A stretch of DNA of 64,000 nt from ZC4RG35 sp040878345 (GTDB lineage Bacteria; Actinomycetota; Acidimicrobiia; Spongiisociales; ZC4RG35), in NCBI GenBank assembly GCA_040878345.1, contig JBBDML010000018.1, positions 186,001-250,000 on the forward strand. Direction: 5' to 3'. The notes under the pieces are model-generated. The model had not been told where the DNA came from, made no database searches, and saw only the letters and a program-made list of their open reading frames with translations. Shown in pieces: positions 44,538-52,972 of the stretch; the first letter of the stretch is position 1; the number at the start of each line of letters is the position of its first letter. The translations under genes were made by a program, and so were the position numbers.

Positions 44538-45905
44538 TCACACCGAGTCGTCGTAGACGAAGTGACGTCCTCTGGTCTTCTGCTGCAACTGGCCCTTGAT
44601 TATCTTGCCCATGCCTCTGATGTTGGCCTTTCGCCACGAACCGCCGGTGGCCTCGGACACCCACCGTCTGGCGGCGGCCTTGTCGGTGAGCATCGGGTAG
44701 AGATCCCATGGCCGGTTGAAGCCCTCGAAGAACCTCGTGGCTGCCCTCTGGTCACCAAAAGCCGAGATCAGGACCAGCTTTCCAATGGCGTCCAGTGGCT
44801 CGAGCAACACGTTGTTGAAGTTGTAGGCCGGGCCACCGTGCCATCCATGGAAGCCCTCGAACGTCGCTTCCATGAAGACTTCGTCGAAAGGACCACCACC
44901 TCGTTCGATGATGGCGTCGACGTAATAACCGGCTTGCCGGGCGCCGGAGCCCGCGCCCTGACCCCCGATCGGATCGAATGCAATTGAGGTATCGCCCAGC
45001 GACCACACCGCCCGCCCCGTTTCGGTGTGGGCCACCGGCTTGCGCACGGTTGGGGGCACAGCTCCCCGCAACCAGCAGAGCGGGTCGTTGTCCACCAGCT
45101 CCATGTCCTTCATGGTCTCCCAATCCCAGCGGGCATAGCTCTTGACGATCTCTCGAACGGCCTCGAGCATCTGTTCTGCCGAGGTCACAGCCCGATAGGT
45201 GTCGAGGGGGCCTCCGGTCTTGGCCTCGATAACCAGATTCCAACAGCGCCCCTCCGTCTTGTGGTAGTAGGGCACCCAGAAGAACTCACCGATGTCGCCG
45301 TAGAAGTTGAAGCAGACCGGTGTGTTCCCGGGCAGTCGATTGGGGAAGCCGGTGCCGTCGGTGGGGATGTTCTTGACGATGACCATCGCCAGGTACCGCT
45401 GTGGCTGGTCGTAAACGCTACGGACCGGATCACGCTCGAACATGGCTGCCAGCGAGCCTTTGCCGGTCGCCACGATCGTCAGGTCGTTCTCTCTTGCGAT
45501 CTGGTCGAGCCGTGACGGGCTCACATCTTCGATGACCACGCTCGCCCCCCCCGCCTCCAATTGGTCCATCCGGAGCTTGGACTTCAGGCGCACGTCGACC
45601 GCGTACCCCTTGCCCTCATCGAGCAGGCCCGAGACCTGGACCAGCTCTTGTCCGACCTTGGGGCTGAAATAGAGGTGTATGCCGTCGGCGGGTAGGGCCC
45701 GATCCTCGAACGTGTCCACCCCGTGTTTGCGCTCATATGCGACGCCATCCCCGAAGATGAATGCAGTCCCGGTCGGATGGGTCTCGTTGAGGATGGACTC
45801 GGCGGTCTGGTCGCTGTACAACGTGACCTGATGACCCGCCCTCATCAGCCCCACTGCTGCCAGGGTTCCGGCCTGTCCTGCTCCGATGATCGCCATGTCT
45901 GCCAT
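44538..45905 (-). CDS. Styrene/indole monooxygenase StyA-like FAD oxidoreductase
   Basis: The 455-residue product has an N-terminal FAD motif (AIIGAGQAGTLAAVGLMRAGHQV), the StyA-like NETHPTGTAFIFG stretch and a late DG-type motif region LGDTSIAFDPIGGQGAGSGARQA. Members are the oxygenase half of two-component flavin epoxidases. No StyB-type flavin reductase is visible in the window. ATG 45905 follows GGAGG. It ends the minus-strand operon that begins with the FAD-binding subunit of the Mo hydroxylase. Confidence 0.84.
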   Translation of the reverse strand: MADMAIIGAGQAGTLAAVGLMRAGHQVTLYSDQTAESILNETHPTGTAFIFGDGVAYERKHGVDTFEDRALPADGIHLYFSPKVGQELVQVSGLLDEGKGYAVDVRLKSKLRMDQLEAGGASVVIEDVSPSRLDQIARENDLTIVATGKGSLAAMFERDPVRSVYDQPQRYLAMVIVKNIPTDGTGFPNRLPGNTPVCFNFYGDIGEFFWVPYYHKTEGRCWNLVIEAKTGGPLDTYRAVTSAEQMLEAVREIVKSYARWDWETMKDMELVDNDPLCWLRGAVPPTVRKPVAHTETGRAVWSLGDTSIAFDPIGGQGAGSGARQAGYYVDAIIERGGGPFDEVFMEATFEGFHGWHGGPAYNFNNVLLEPLDAIGKLVLISAFGDQRAATRFFEGFNRPWDLYPMLTDKAAARRWVSEATGGSWRKANIRGMGKIIKGQLQQKTRGRHFVYDDSV

Positions 45906-45936
45906 GTGCTGCCTCCCAGTCGATGTGGACCTATTC

Positions 45937-47535
45937 CTATGTGAACTTCGAAGCGACCATGAACCCGGAGTTGCCACCGAGACCGGGGCCGGGGTGTGTC
46001 GAAGCCCCGATGTGGAACACGCCCGGCACCGGGGTCTCGTGGTTCTTGGCCCCGGGAAATGGCCGCCACATGAAGAACTGGTCGATCGTGCAGGCGCCCG
46101 AGTACGGGTCACCGCCAACCAGATTCATGTTGAGACGCTCCAGCTCGGCCGGTGAGAACGCCTTCCGCCCCACGATGGTGGGCTCGAAGTCCGGCAGTAG
46201 ACGGACCAGACGGCGCTGAACACGGTCGACATACGACTCCTTGACCTCCTCAGACCACGATCCGTCCCCTGACACCGTTATCTCTCCGGCAGCATCGCCC
46301 AAGATACGTGCCGGCAGCTCCTGGAGCTGGATCCAGAGAATCCATCCACCGCCAGGCGCCCGAGAGGGATCGAGGGCAACAGGCTGTCCCACGACGATGG
46401 TGCCCGTCTCGGGAAGCAGCCCACGCTCAGCCTCATTGACAGCCCTGGACACGCCATCGAGGCCCGGGGTGATGTGGATGTAGGCGACACGCCGGAGGTC
46501 TGGGTCCGGCCACTCCGGTGGGGAGCTCAAGGCGTAGTGGACCTGCATGTCAGAGCGCCCATATCGATAGGCCTGTGCCTTGGCCGCGACCTCTCCGGGC
46601 ACGTCATCGAGGAGTCGGCCGTAGAGTTGGGTCGGCGTTACGTTGCATATGACTGCGGTGGTTGCGTCGTATGCAGTGCCATCGGCTGTCACCACTCCAC
46701 CCGCCCTGCCACTCGAGACTGTCACTCGGGCGACATCGGTGCCGGTCACCAACCGCCCGCCGTGGGTTTCGATCACATGCCGGAAGGCGTCTACGAGACG
46801 GCCGCTGCCCCCCACCACCACCGGCATCCCCGCCTGGCCGACCGCACCCATGATCACTTTCCCCATCAGACCCGAATAGGCATCGTCGGGCCCGAGACCG
46901 GCATGGAGGACCCATGGCGCGATCAGCGCCTTGACGAGGTCGCTTCCGAAGTCCCGATCGAGCCAGGTCCGGCATGACTCGAGAGCCTCGCCGAAGAATG
47001 TGAGCATGCCCCGGAGCTTTCGCCGACGAAGCTCACCCCACAGCATCTTGGCCGCATCGCGGGTGTACAACTCGTTGCCCAGAAGCCCGAAAGTCAGGTC
47101 TGCATTGCTGCCGAAGAACTTCCCGATCGCTCTGTCGAATGCCTCACCATCACCGGCACCCGCGGCCTCGAGACGCCGACGCCTTTCGGCCGGATCGGTG
47201 GACATGATCAGACTGCGTCCGTCCTCGGTGAGCACCCCCGTAGGGAGGTCGGTGTTGACGAATTCGAGCCCTGCCCGGTGTAGATCTTCGCCCAGGGCCT
47301 GATAGGCAGGTGACGCCAGGAACAGCGGGTACGAGCTGGAGAGCACGTCGTGGGTGAAACCCGGGAACAACTCCTCGCTGCGAATACAGCCGCCCAGACG
47401 GTCGCTCCGTTCCAGGACAACGACCCGTTTGCCCGCCTTGGCAAGCATTGCGGCACAGACCAACGAGTTGATGCCGCTGCCCACGATCACGAACTCCTGC
47501 CTATCAGTCACCTGTGATCGGTCACCCACCGACAC
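45937..47535 (-). CDS. Phytoene-desaturase-like NAD(P)/FAD-dependent oxidoreductase 1
   Basis: The 532-residue flavoprotein of the CrtI/amine oxidase superfamily has FVIVGSGINSLVCAAMLAKAG, LERSDRLGGCIRSEE and a C-terminal FAD-closing segment FHIGASTHPGPGLGGNSG. A paralogue lies at 57641-59245 (opposite end of this half-island). It is 9 bp after the SDR gene and 31 bp before the StyA-like gene, so co-transcribed. No carotenoid genes are near, so a desaturase or dehydrogenase step on another substrate is likely. Confidence 0.85.
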   Translation of the reverse strand: MSVGDRSQVTDRQEFVIVGSGINSLVCAAMLAKAGKRVVVLERSDRLGGCIRSEELFPGFTHDVLSSSYPLFLASPAYQALGEDLHRAGLEFVNTDLPTGVLTEDGRSLIMSTDPAERRRRLEAAGAGDGEAFDRAIGKFFGSNADLTFGLLGNELYTRDAAKMLWGELRRRKLRGMLTFFGEALESCRTWLDRDFGSDLVKALIAPWVLHAGLGPDDAYSGLMGKVIMGAVGQAGMPVVVGGSGRLVDAFRHVIETHGGRLVTGTDVARVTVSSGRAGGVVTADGTAYDATTAVICNVTPTQLYGRLLDDVPGEVAAKAQAYRYGRSDMQVHYALSSPPEWPDPDLRRVAYIHITPGLDGVSRAVNEAERGLLPETGTIVVGQPVALDPSRAPGGGWILWIQLQELPARILGDAAGEITVSGDGSWSEEVKESYVDRVQRRLVRLLPDFEPTIVGRKAFSPAELERLNMNLVGGDPYSGACTIDQFFMWRPFPGAKNHETPVPGVFHIGASTHPGPGLGGNSGFMVASKFT

Positions 47536-47544
47536 CCGACCACG

Positions 47545-48375
47545 TCAATCCTCGGCGAGTGACGCCATCAGTGGTGCCACGAATTGGCCCAGCGCCTCGG
47601 GACCGAGGGCGGTGTAACCGCCGTCGACCGCGATGTCTGTCCCGGTGATGAACGATGCCCAATCGGATGCGAGAAACACAACCACCTTGGCAACCTCTTC
47701 AGGATCGGCGATGCGACGGGGAAGATGGAAGTTACCGGCCAGCTCGTCCACCATTGCCCGGTCGCCGCCCGACATCACATTGATCGGATTGCTCCATGTC
47801 CAACCGGGTGACACCGAGTTGACCCTGATCCCCTGGTCGGCCAGCTTCACCGCTTCGTTGCGGGTCACACCCAGGATCGCGGCCTTGGTGGCGCTGTACA
47901 CGAAGAACAAGGTCGTGGCTCGCTTCCCGGAGATCGAGGAGAAGTTGATCACGGAGCCGCCCCCCCGGGCGGCCATGTGGGGGGCCACCCTGGCGGTGAG
48001 AAGCACCCCGGACACCAGGTTCACGTCGAGTGCCGTGAGCCAGTCCGCCCGACTGGTCTCCAAACCGTCGTCGAGATAGGTGGCGGCTGCATTGACGAGT
48101 ATGTCGATGCCACCGAAGGAACCGATGCACAGCGTGACGAGACTGTCGAGCTGGGCATCGTCGGTGATGTCGGTGTGAGAGAACACCACGTTGCCACCAA
48201 GGGCGTCGGTCACCCGACGGCCGTCTTCCTCGTTGATGTCGGCCGACACCACGCTCGCCCCTGCGCTCTCCAGCGCCTCAACCACCTTGGCACCGATCAG
48301 CGTCGCCCCGCCGGTGACAATCGCCGTCTTACCTTGCAAGCTCAACTCGGCCAAACTCGACTCCTCACTGGGCAC
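47545..48375 (-). CDS. Short-chain dehydrogenase/reductase
   Basis: The 276-residue classical SDR has the cofactor motif TGGATLIGAKV (the usual final GIG is LIG), NAAA, the catalytic Ser in FSSISGK, YSATK (Tyr and Lys) and VNSVSPGWTWS. A DGG ending with a 30-residue C-terminal extension follows. It probably oxidises an alcohol or reduces a ketone in the same pathway as its operon neighbours. Confidence 0.9.
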   Translation of the reverse strand: MPSEESSLAELSLQGKTAIVTGGATLIGAKVVEALESAGASVVSADINEEDGRRVTDALGGNVVFSHTDITDDAQLDSLVTLCIGSFGGIDILVNAAATYLDDGLETSRADWLTALDVNLVSGVLLTARVAPHMAARGGGSVINFSSISGKRATTLFFVYSATKAAILGVTRNEAVKLADQGIRVNSVSPGWTWSNPINVMSGGDRAMVDELAGNFHLPRRIADPEEVAKVVVFLASDWASFITGTDIAVDGGYTALGPEALGQFVAPLMASLAED

Positions 48376-48440
48376 CGGGTCGAAGCTACCCCAATCGATC
48401 AGGGCCCGATGTGTGGGGGACGGCCTGAAACGTCGGCAGG

Positions 48441-48899
48441 CTAAGTGCTCCCCAGCTCGTTCGCCACCGCGGCGAAGAACTCCTCGAAGATGGTGTCTGC
48501 CTTCTTGCGTATCGCTCCCGATCCCATCGTCGCCACCGTGCCGATCACGTTCCAGCGACCCCTCACGTGGATGCTGGTGCCCGATGGGGCCGGCTCCAGA
48601 GCCAGGTTGGCTTCGACGGCGATGCTCGTGCCCACCTGTCTGTCCTGGCCCTTCGCCCGGAACGAGATCGATCTACCCGGTTCGAGGTCGGTCACCTGGA
48701 TGTCGAGGTCGGCGCTGAGTCGGAACGGACCGAATTCGTCCTCCAGGACGGCCCGATAGGTCTTCAAGTGCTCGAGCTCCCGAACCTCCCCGACCACCGT
48801 GACCCAACCAGCCACTCGTTGCACATCGGTGAGCGCCTCCCAGCAATCCGCCAGGGAGTGACCCACCAGGAGCGAGTGCTCGAAGTCAGCCGACGGCAT
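48441..48899 (-). CDS. CoxG-like SRPBCC protein
   Basis: The 152-residue CoxG/SRPBCC domain protein has the typical DCWEALTDVQRVAGW start and a late GSGAIRKKADTIFEEFFAAV helix. CoxG proteins sit beside molybdenum hydroxylase genes and are thought to help recruit or mature the enzyme at the membrane. It lacks the long membrane tail of Oligotropha CoxG. It lies 9 bp after the large subunit gene. Confidence 0.87.
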   Translation of the reverse strand: MPSADFEHSLLVGHSLADCWEALTDVQRVAGWVTVVGEVRELEHLKTYRAVLEDEFGPFRLSADLDIQVTDLEPGRSISFRAKGQDRQVGTSIAVEANLALEPAPSGTSIHVRGRWNVIGTVATMGSGAIRKKADTIFEEFFAAVANELGST

Positions 48900-48908
48900 C
48901 GGCCTGGC

Positions 48909-51386
48909 TCAGCCGCCACCATCCTTGGTGACCACACTGACACCTCGCGCCTCTGCCGTTCCGTCCCAGTTGAGCATTCGCCAAACCCGCTCCGGTGGGT
49001 TGTGCGAGTCATCCACGATGGCGCCCCCCGGGCCGATCGCATCCTGGATCGCCGAGCAGAGGGTGTGGACCGGGGCACCGCCGCCCTCACCCATGCCCTT
49101 CGCACCGGTACCGGTGAACGGAGAAGGCGATTCGATGTGGTCGGTCTTTATGTTCGGCACGTCGTTCGCCGTCGCCGCGTGATAGAAGAGGAAGTTGCTG
49201 TTGAGCAACTGCCCGTCCCCGTCGTACTCGAAGGTCTCCTTCAGAGCGGCCCCTATCCCGTGGGCCGTGGCCCCGTGCACCTGGCCCTCCACCACCATCG
49301 GGTTGATTCGCTTGCCGCAGTCATCGACCACGGCATAGTCGAGGATCTCCACCTTGCCGCTGTCCTCATCCACCTCGATCACGGCCGCATGGGTCTGGGT
49401 CGCGTAGGTGAGGGTGAGATTCCCGTACTTCTTCTCGACGTCGGGCACCTCGAAGGGCGGGACGTAGACATGACGGCAGGTCAGCGAGATGCGCTCGGCC
49501 ATCTCGTGGGGCAGCGTTGCATTGTTCGCGTAGACCATGTTGGCGATGCCGATGAACGGGATGGCTGCGTCCGGGTTCTCGATGATGCGAGCCTCCCCGT
49601 TCGCCAGCTCCACCTGACCCTGCTCGACACCAAATGCGTGGGCGGCCACCTCGATGATCTCTGCCTTCAGCTTCTCGACGGCTCCGATGACGGCGTTGAT
49701 CCCGGTCACGGCGAACTGACTTGCGTACGTGCCCGAGAAGCCGATGTAGGCGCTGTGAGACTTGTCGAATCCCACCCAGACCCGGATGTTCTCGGGGCTC
49801 ATGCCCAAGATGTCGGCCGCCACCTGTGAGGCGGTGGTCTCGTGGCCCTGTCCCTGTGGGTTGGTGCCGAGTTTGAGCATCACCTCGCCATACAGGTCGA
49901 GCAGGGCCGTGCATGCTTCCCCATTTCCCGAGAAGGGAAGCTCCGGGTTCAAGATCCGGGACTGACCGAAGTTGTTCGTGCCCGAGTCGAGGGTGGTGCC
50001 GATGCCGATGCCGATCCGCTTGCCGCTGCCAGCCCGCTCGGCCTTGAGCCTCTTCGCCCCCTCGTAATCGATCATCTCGAGCACCTTGTCCAGGGCCGCC
50101 GGTAGGTCCCCTGAGTCGTAAACGCAACCATTGGGCGTTGTGTACGGGTAATCCTCTGGCTGCACGTAGTTCAGTCTTCGCACCTCCACGGGGTCGAGTC
50201 CCAGTTCCTGGGCAACCAGATCGACGACCCGTTCCAAGAACCAGATGTGCTGCATACGCGAGTAACCGCGGTTGGGGACGGCAGGGCACTTGTTGGTGAG
50301 TGTCTCGGTGTAATCGACTCTCACGTGCTTGAACTTGTACGGGCCGGGCACGACCTGTGACCAGATCACCGCCCCGAGCGGCTCGTAGTGCAGATACGCC
50401 CCGGCGTCATCGAAGGCCCGCACCTTGAAACCGAGCATCGTGCCGTCGGCCATGACCGGGACTTCGATGTCGAGGAAGGTTCGCTCGTTCCCGTGGCCCC
50501 CGGACTGATGGTGCTCGGTCCGGGTCTCGGTCCACTTCACCGGGCGGCCTGCCTTCCGTGACAACAGAGCCAGGACGCCGATGTGGGTGTACGAGTTGAT
50601 CTTGATTCCAAAGCCGCCGCCGATGTCCTGGGATACGAAGTCGAACTGGTCGATCCCCACTCCCATCGACGGTCCGATCACGAGGGCACCGAACATCGGG
50701 AACTGGTTGTTGGAGACCACGCGGATCATGTCGGTGCCCGGATCCCAGTTGACCAGCATGGCATTGCACTCGATGGGTGTCGAGGAGTACCGGTGGAAGT
50801 GGAGCTTGTCGATCTTGAGGACGTGGTCGGCGTTCTCCAGCGCCCAATCGATATCACCCCAATCGAACACCCCCTGCCAGGCGATGTTGTCGCCCAGCGA
50901 GTCGTGCAGCACATAGCTGCCTGGGTCCGCCGCGGCCACACCGTCGATGAGGATCGGGAGGGGCTCGTACTCCACCTCGACGAGGTCGGCGGCGTCACGG
51001 GCGATCTCCCGTGTCTCCGCCAGCACAACCGCGACTGCCTCGCCCTGGTAGCGCACGATGTCGACACCAAGCAGGTACTCGTTCATCTGTTTGCCGTCAG
51101 CCTTCGGTGCGAACTGGAACAGCGGTTCGGTCATCGCCTTGACCTCATCGCCGGTGAGCGTGGTGATCACTCCCGGCAGCTCCTCTGCCTTGGAGACGTC
51201 GATGCTCACGATTCGGGCATGGGCGTGAGGAGATCGCACGTACTGCGCATAGCCCTGCCGATACATGCCTTCGTCGTCGACAAACGATCCCTGTGCCTTC
51301 AGCAGGCGCTTGTCCTCCTTGCGGGGCAGGCTCTGACCGGTCCAGGTGGTGGTCGTCTGCGATTTCTCTGTTGTCGGGGCCGTCAT
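48909..51386 (-). CDS. Molybdenum hydroxylase large subunit (xanthine dehydrogenase/CoxL family)
   Basis: The 825-residue Mo-cofactor subunit has PRKEDKRLLKAQGSFVDD, QDIGGGFGIK (about 253-262), GQGHETTASQVAADILG and the catalytic Glu in GTGAKGMGEGGG. The active-site loop reads PNRGYSR (371-377). True CO dehydrogenase has YRCSFR, and other family members usually have YRGAGR. This is therefore not form I CODH and is unusual even within the family. It probably hydroxylates an aldehyde or N-heterocycle using water. It overlaps the small-subunit gene (ATGA). Confidence 0.9.
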   Translation of the reverse strand: MTAPTTEKSQTTTTWTGQSLPRKEDKRLLKAQGSFVDDEGMYRQGYAQYVRSPHAHARIVSIDVSKAEELPGVITTLTGDEVKAMTEPLFQFAPKADGKQMNEYLLGVDIVRYQGEAVAVVLAETREIARDAADLVEVEYEPLPILIDGVAAADPGSYVLHDSLGDNIAWQGVFDWGDIDWALENADHVLKIDKLHFHRYSSTPIECNAMLVNWDPGTDMIRVVSNNQFPMFGALVIGPSMGVGIDQFDFVSQDIGGGFGIKINSYTHIGVLALLSRKAGRPVKWTETRTEHHQSGGHGNERTFLDIEVPVMADGTMLGFKVRAFDDAGAYLHYEPLGAVIWSQVVPGPYKFKHVRVDYTETLTNKCPAVPNRGYSRMQHIWFLERVVDLVAQELGLDPVEVRRLNYVQPEDYPYTTPNGCVYDSGDLPAALDKVLEMIDYEGAKRLKAERAGSGKRIGIGIGTTLDSGTNNFGQSRILNPELPFSGNGEACTALLDLYGEVMLKLGTNPQGQGHETTASQVAADILGMSPENIRVWVGFDKSHSAYIGFSGTYASQFAVTGINAVIGAVEKLKAEIIEVAAHAFGVEQGQVELANGEARIIENPDAAIPFIGIANMVYANNATLPHEMAERISLTCRHVYVPPFEVPDVEKKYGNLTLTYATQTHAAVIEVDEDSGKVEILDYAVVDDCGKRINPMVVEGQVHGATAHGIGAALKETFEYDGDGQLLNSNFLFYHAATANDVPNIKTDHIESPSPFTGTGAKGMGEGGGAPVHTLCSAIQDAIGPGGAIVDDSHNPPERVWRMLNWDGTAEARGVSVVTKDGGG

Positions 51387-51925
51387 CTGCCCACCTCTCC
51401 CGCGTGCTCTCTTTCGAGCCGCTCGACAAGGATCGAGCCGCTATCGCCGTGGGCGGCAGCCGATATCGCCTTGACGATGTTCACATAGCCGGTGCAGCGG
51501 CACAGATTGCCGTGGATGCCTTCCCGGATCTCCGCCGCAGTAGGTCTCGGATTTCGCTCCAGCAAGAACGTGGAGCTCATCAAGACACCGGAAGTGCAAT
51601 AACCGCATTGGAGGGCGTGATGCTCACGGAACGACTCCTGGAGGTCGTTCAGCTCACCGGACTCCCCGGACAACGACTCGACGGTCTCGATCTCGGCCCC
51701 ATCGGCCTGCGCGGCTAGAGCCATGCAGCTCTTGATGGTCTTGCCGTTGTAGCTGACCGTGCAGGCGCCACAGTGCCCGGTGTCACAGCCTATTTTCGGG
51801 CCCCTGAGCCCGAGGTCGTCCCGAAGGAAATGGACAAGCAACTGGCGAGAAGAGACCGTTCTGGCGACGGGGTCGCCGTTGAGGGTGAACTCGATGTCGT
51901 GTACCGGTCCTGGTGAACTGGTCAT
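51383..51925 (-). CDS. Molybdenum hydroxylase [2Fe-2S] subunit
   Basis: The 180-residue small subunit carries both clusters: the plant-type ligands C47, C52, C55 and C67 (GCDTGHCGACTV...SCM), and the helical-domain ligands C107, C110, C142 and C144 (QCGYC, LCRC). It passes electrons from the Mo site to the FAD subunit. It lies between the FAD and Mo subunit genes with 4-bp overlaps on both sides. Confidence 0.95.
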   Translation of the reverse strand: MTSSPGPVHDIEFTLNGDPVARTVSSRQLLVHFLRDDLGLRGPKIGCDTGHCGACTVSYNGKTIKSCMALAAQADGAEIETVESLSGESGELNDLQESFREHHALQCGYCTSGVLMSSTFLLERNPRPTAAEIREGIHGNLCRCTGYVNIVKAISAAAHGDSGSILVERLEREHAGEVGR

Positions 51926-52766
51926 GCCTTGCCTCCCTGGATGGCCTCCATCACCGCGCGTCTGGCAACCACCGATGCCATCGCCCGGCGATAGTCGGCG
52001 CTGGCATCGGCATCAGACATCGGTTCGATCCCTTCGCCTGCTCCANNNNNNNNNNGGCCTCCGCAGTAGCCGGTGCCCCGACCAGTGCTTGTTCCACATC
52101 AGGACGCCTGAGCGGAATCGGCAGGCAGCCGATGGCGACACTGGCGCTCTCGATGCTCCCGTTGGAGGTGGCCACCACGGCAACAGCTCTGGCAGCAGCC
52201 TCCCCGATCTCTATCTCCTGGTATCCGATTCGTCGACCATTCAACGCCGGCAAGGTGACGGCTGTGAGGACCTCCCCGTGGCCGAGGGCGTTACTGAAGT
52301 ACCCCGTGAAGAACTCGGCTGCGGCGATGGTGCGTTCCCCGTCCGGGCCGGCGACATGCATCACGCCGTCGAGGGCCACCGCCACCGGCGGAAAGTTGTT
52401 GATTGGGTCGTTGTGACAGAGGTTGCCTCCGAGGGTGCCCCTGTTTCGCACCTGGGCGTCGACGGTATGCGCCGCCACCCGGCTGAGCCGACTGTGTGAG
52501 TGATGGAGATCGGGTGATGTCGCCATCTCGTCGTAGGTCACTGCGGCACCGATGCGAAGGGATCCGTCGTCTTCGACCTCCATGGCCCTGAGCTCCTCCA
52601 GCCGGCTGATGTCGACCAGCAGGTCGACGCTGGCTGCCCGAAGCTTCAGGATGCTGATGAGGCTCTGCCCACCGGCCAATGGGCGGGCACCCTCAGATGA
52701 GTCGAGCGCTTCGAGGGCTTCGGCCAGCGTGTCGGGCCGGTAGTAGTCAACGGGCGCCAGCAGCAT
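51922..52766 (-). CDS. Molybdenum hydroxylase FAD-binding subunit, interrupted by a 10-N gap
   Basis: The N-terminal 237 residues show the CoxM-type FAD domain: RPLAGGQSLISILKLR, RIGAAVTYDE, RNRGTLGGNLCHNDPINNFPP. Beyond the gap the family-like C-terminus is in another frame (EPMSDADASADYRRAMA, VVARRAVMEAIQGG) and stops at 51922, overlapping the small subunit (ATGA). The 10 N therefore do not preserve frame; the true gap should be 2 mod 3. Read literally in one frame, the sequence gives a wrong tail ending at 51951. A good ribosome site GGAAGGGAGG precedes ATG 52766. Confidence 0.88.
52046..52055. other. Small assembly gap (10 N)
   Basis: Ten N inside the FAD-subunit gene. Family-like sequence continues at once on both sides but in different frames, so the nominal length is wrong by one or two bases, modulo 3. 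Confidence 0.95.
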
Positions 52767-52972
52767 CGTTTATTCCCTCCCTTCCTGGAGTTGGTCGTCA
52801 GCGTCACGGGCCTGAGCATCTGACGGGTCGGATCCCGCACGCTGGTCCAACACTAGGCGGCCAATCTGAGCGGTGTCGGGCGCCAGGACCGCCCCTGTCA
52901 GCCCGGCTTCCACGTTCCTGATAGTGTCCGCGACCAGCGGGCTGGAGTCCGCGCCCCTAGGAGGAATACCTG
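52767..52972. promoter_or_regulatory. Divergent region between Mo hydroxylase operon and second importer
   Basis: This 206-bp gap separates two divergent operons. Plus-strand TAGTGT at 52922-52927 is a possible -10 box, 46 nt before the lipoprotein gene, which has AGGAGG upstream. No strong operator repeat was seen. Confidence 0.35.

Noticed and set aside
48441..52766. Annotation of the Mo hydroxylase as aerobic CO dehydrogenase
   Set aside because: The large subunit lacks the YRCSFR loop with the copper-binding Cys needed for CO oxidation; CoxG and the gene order alone are not specific.
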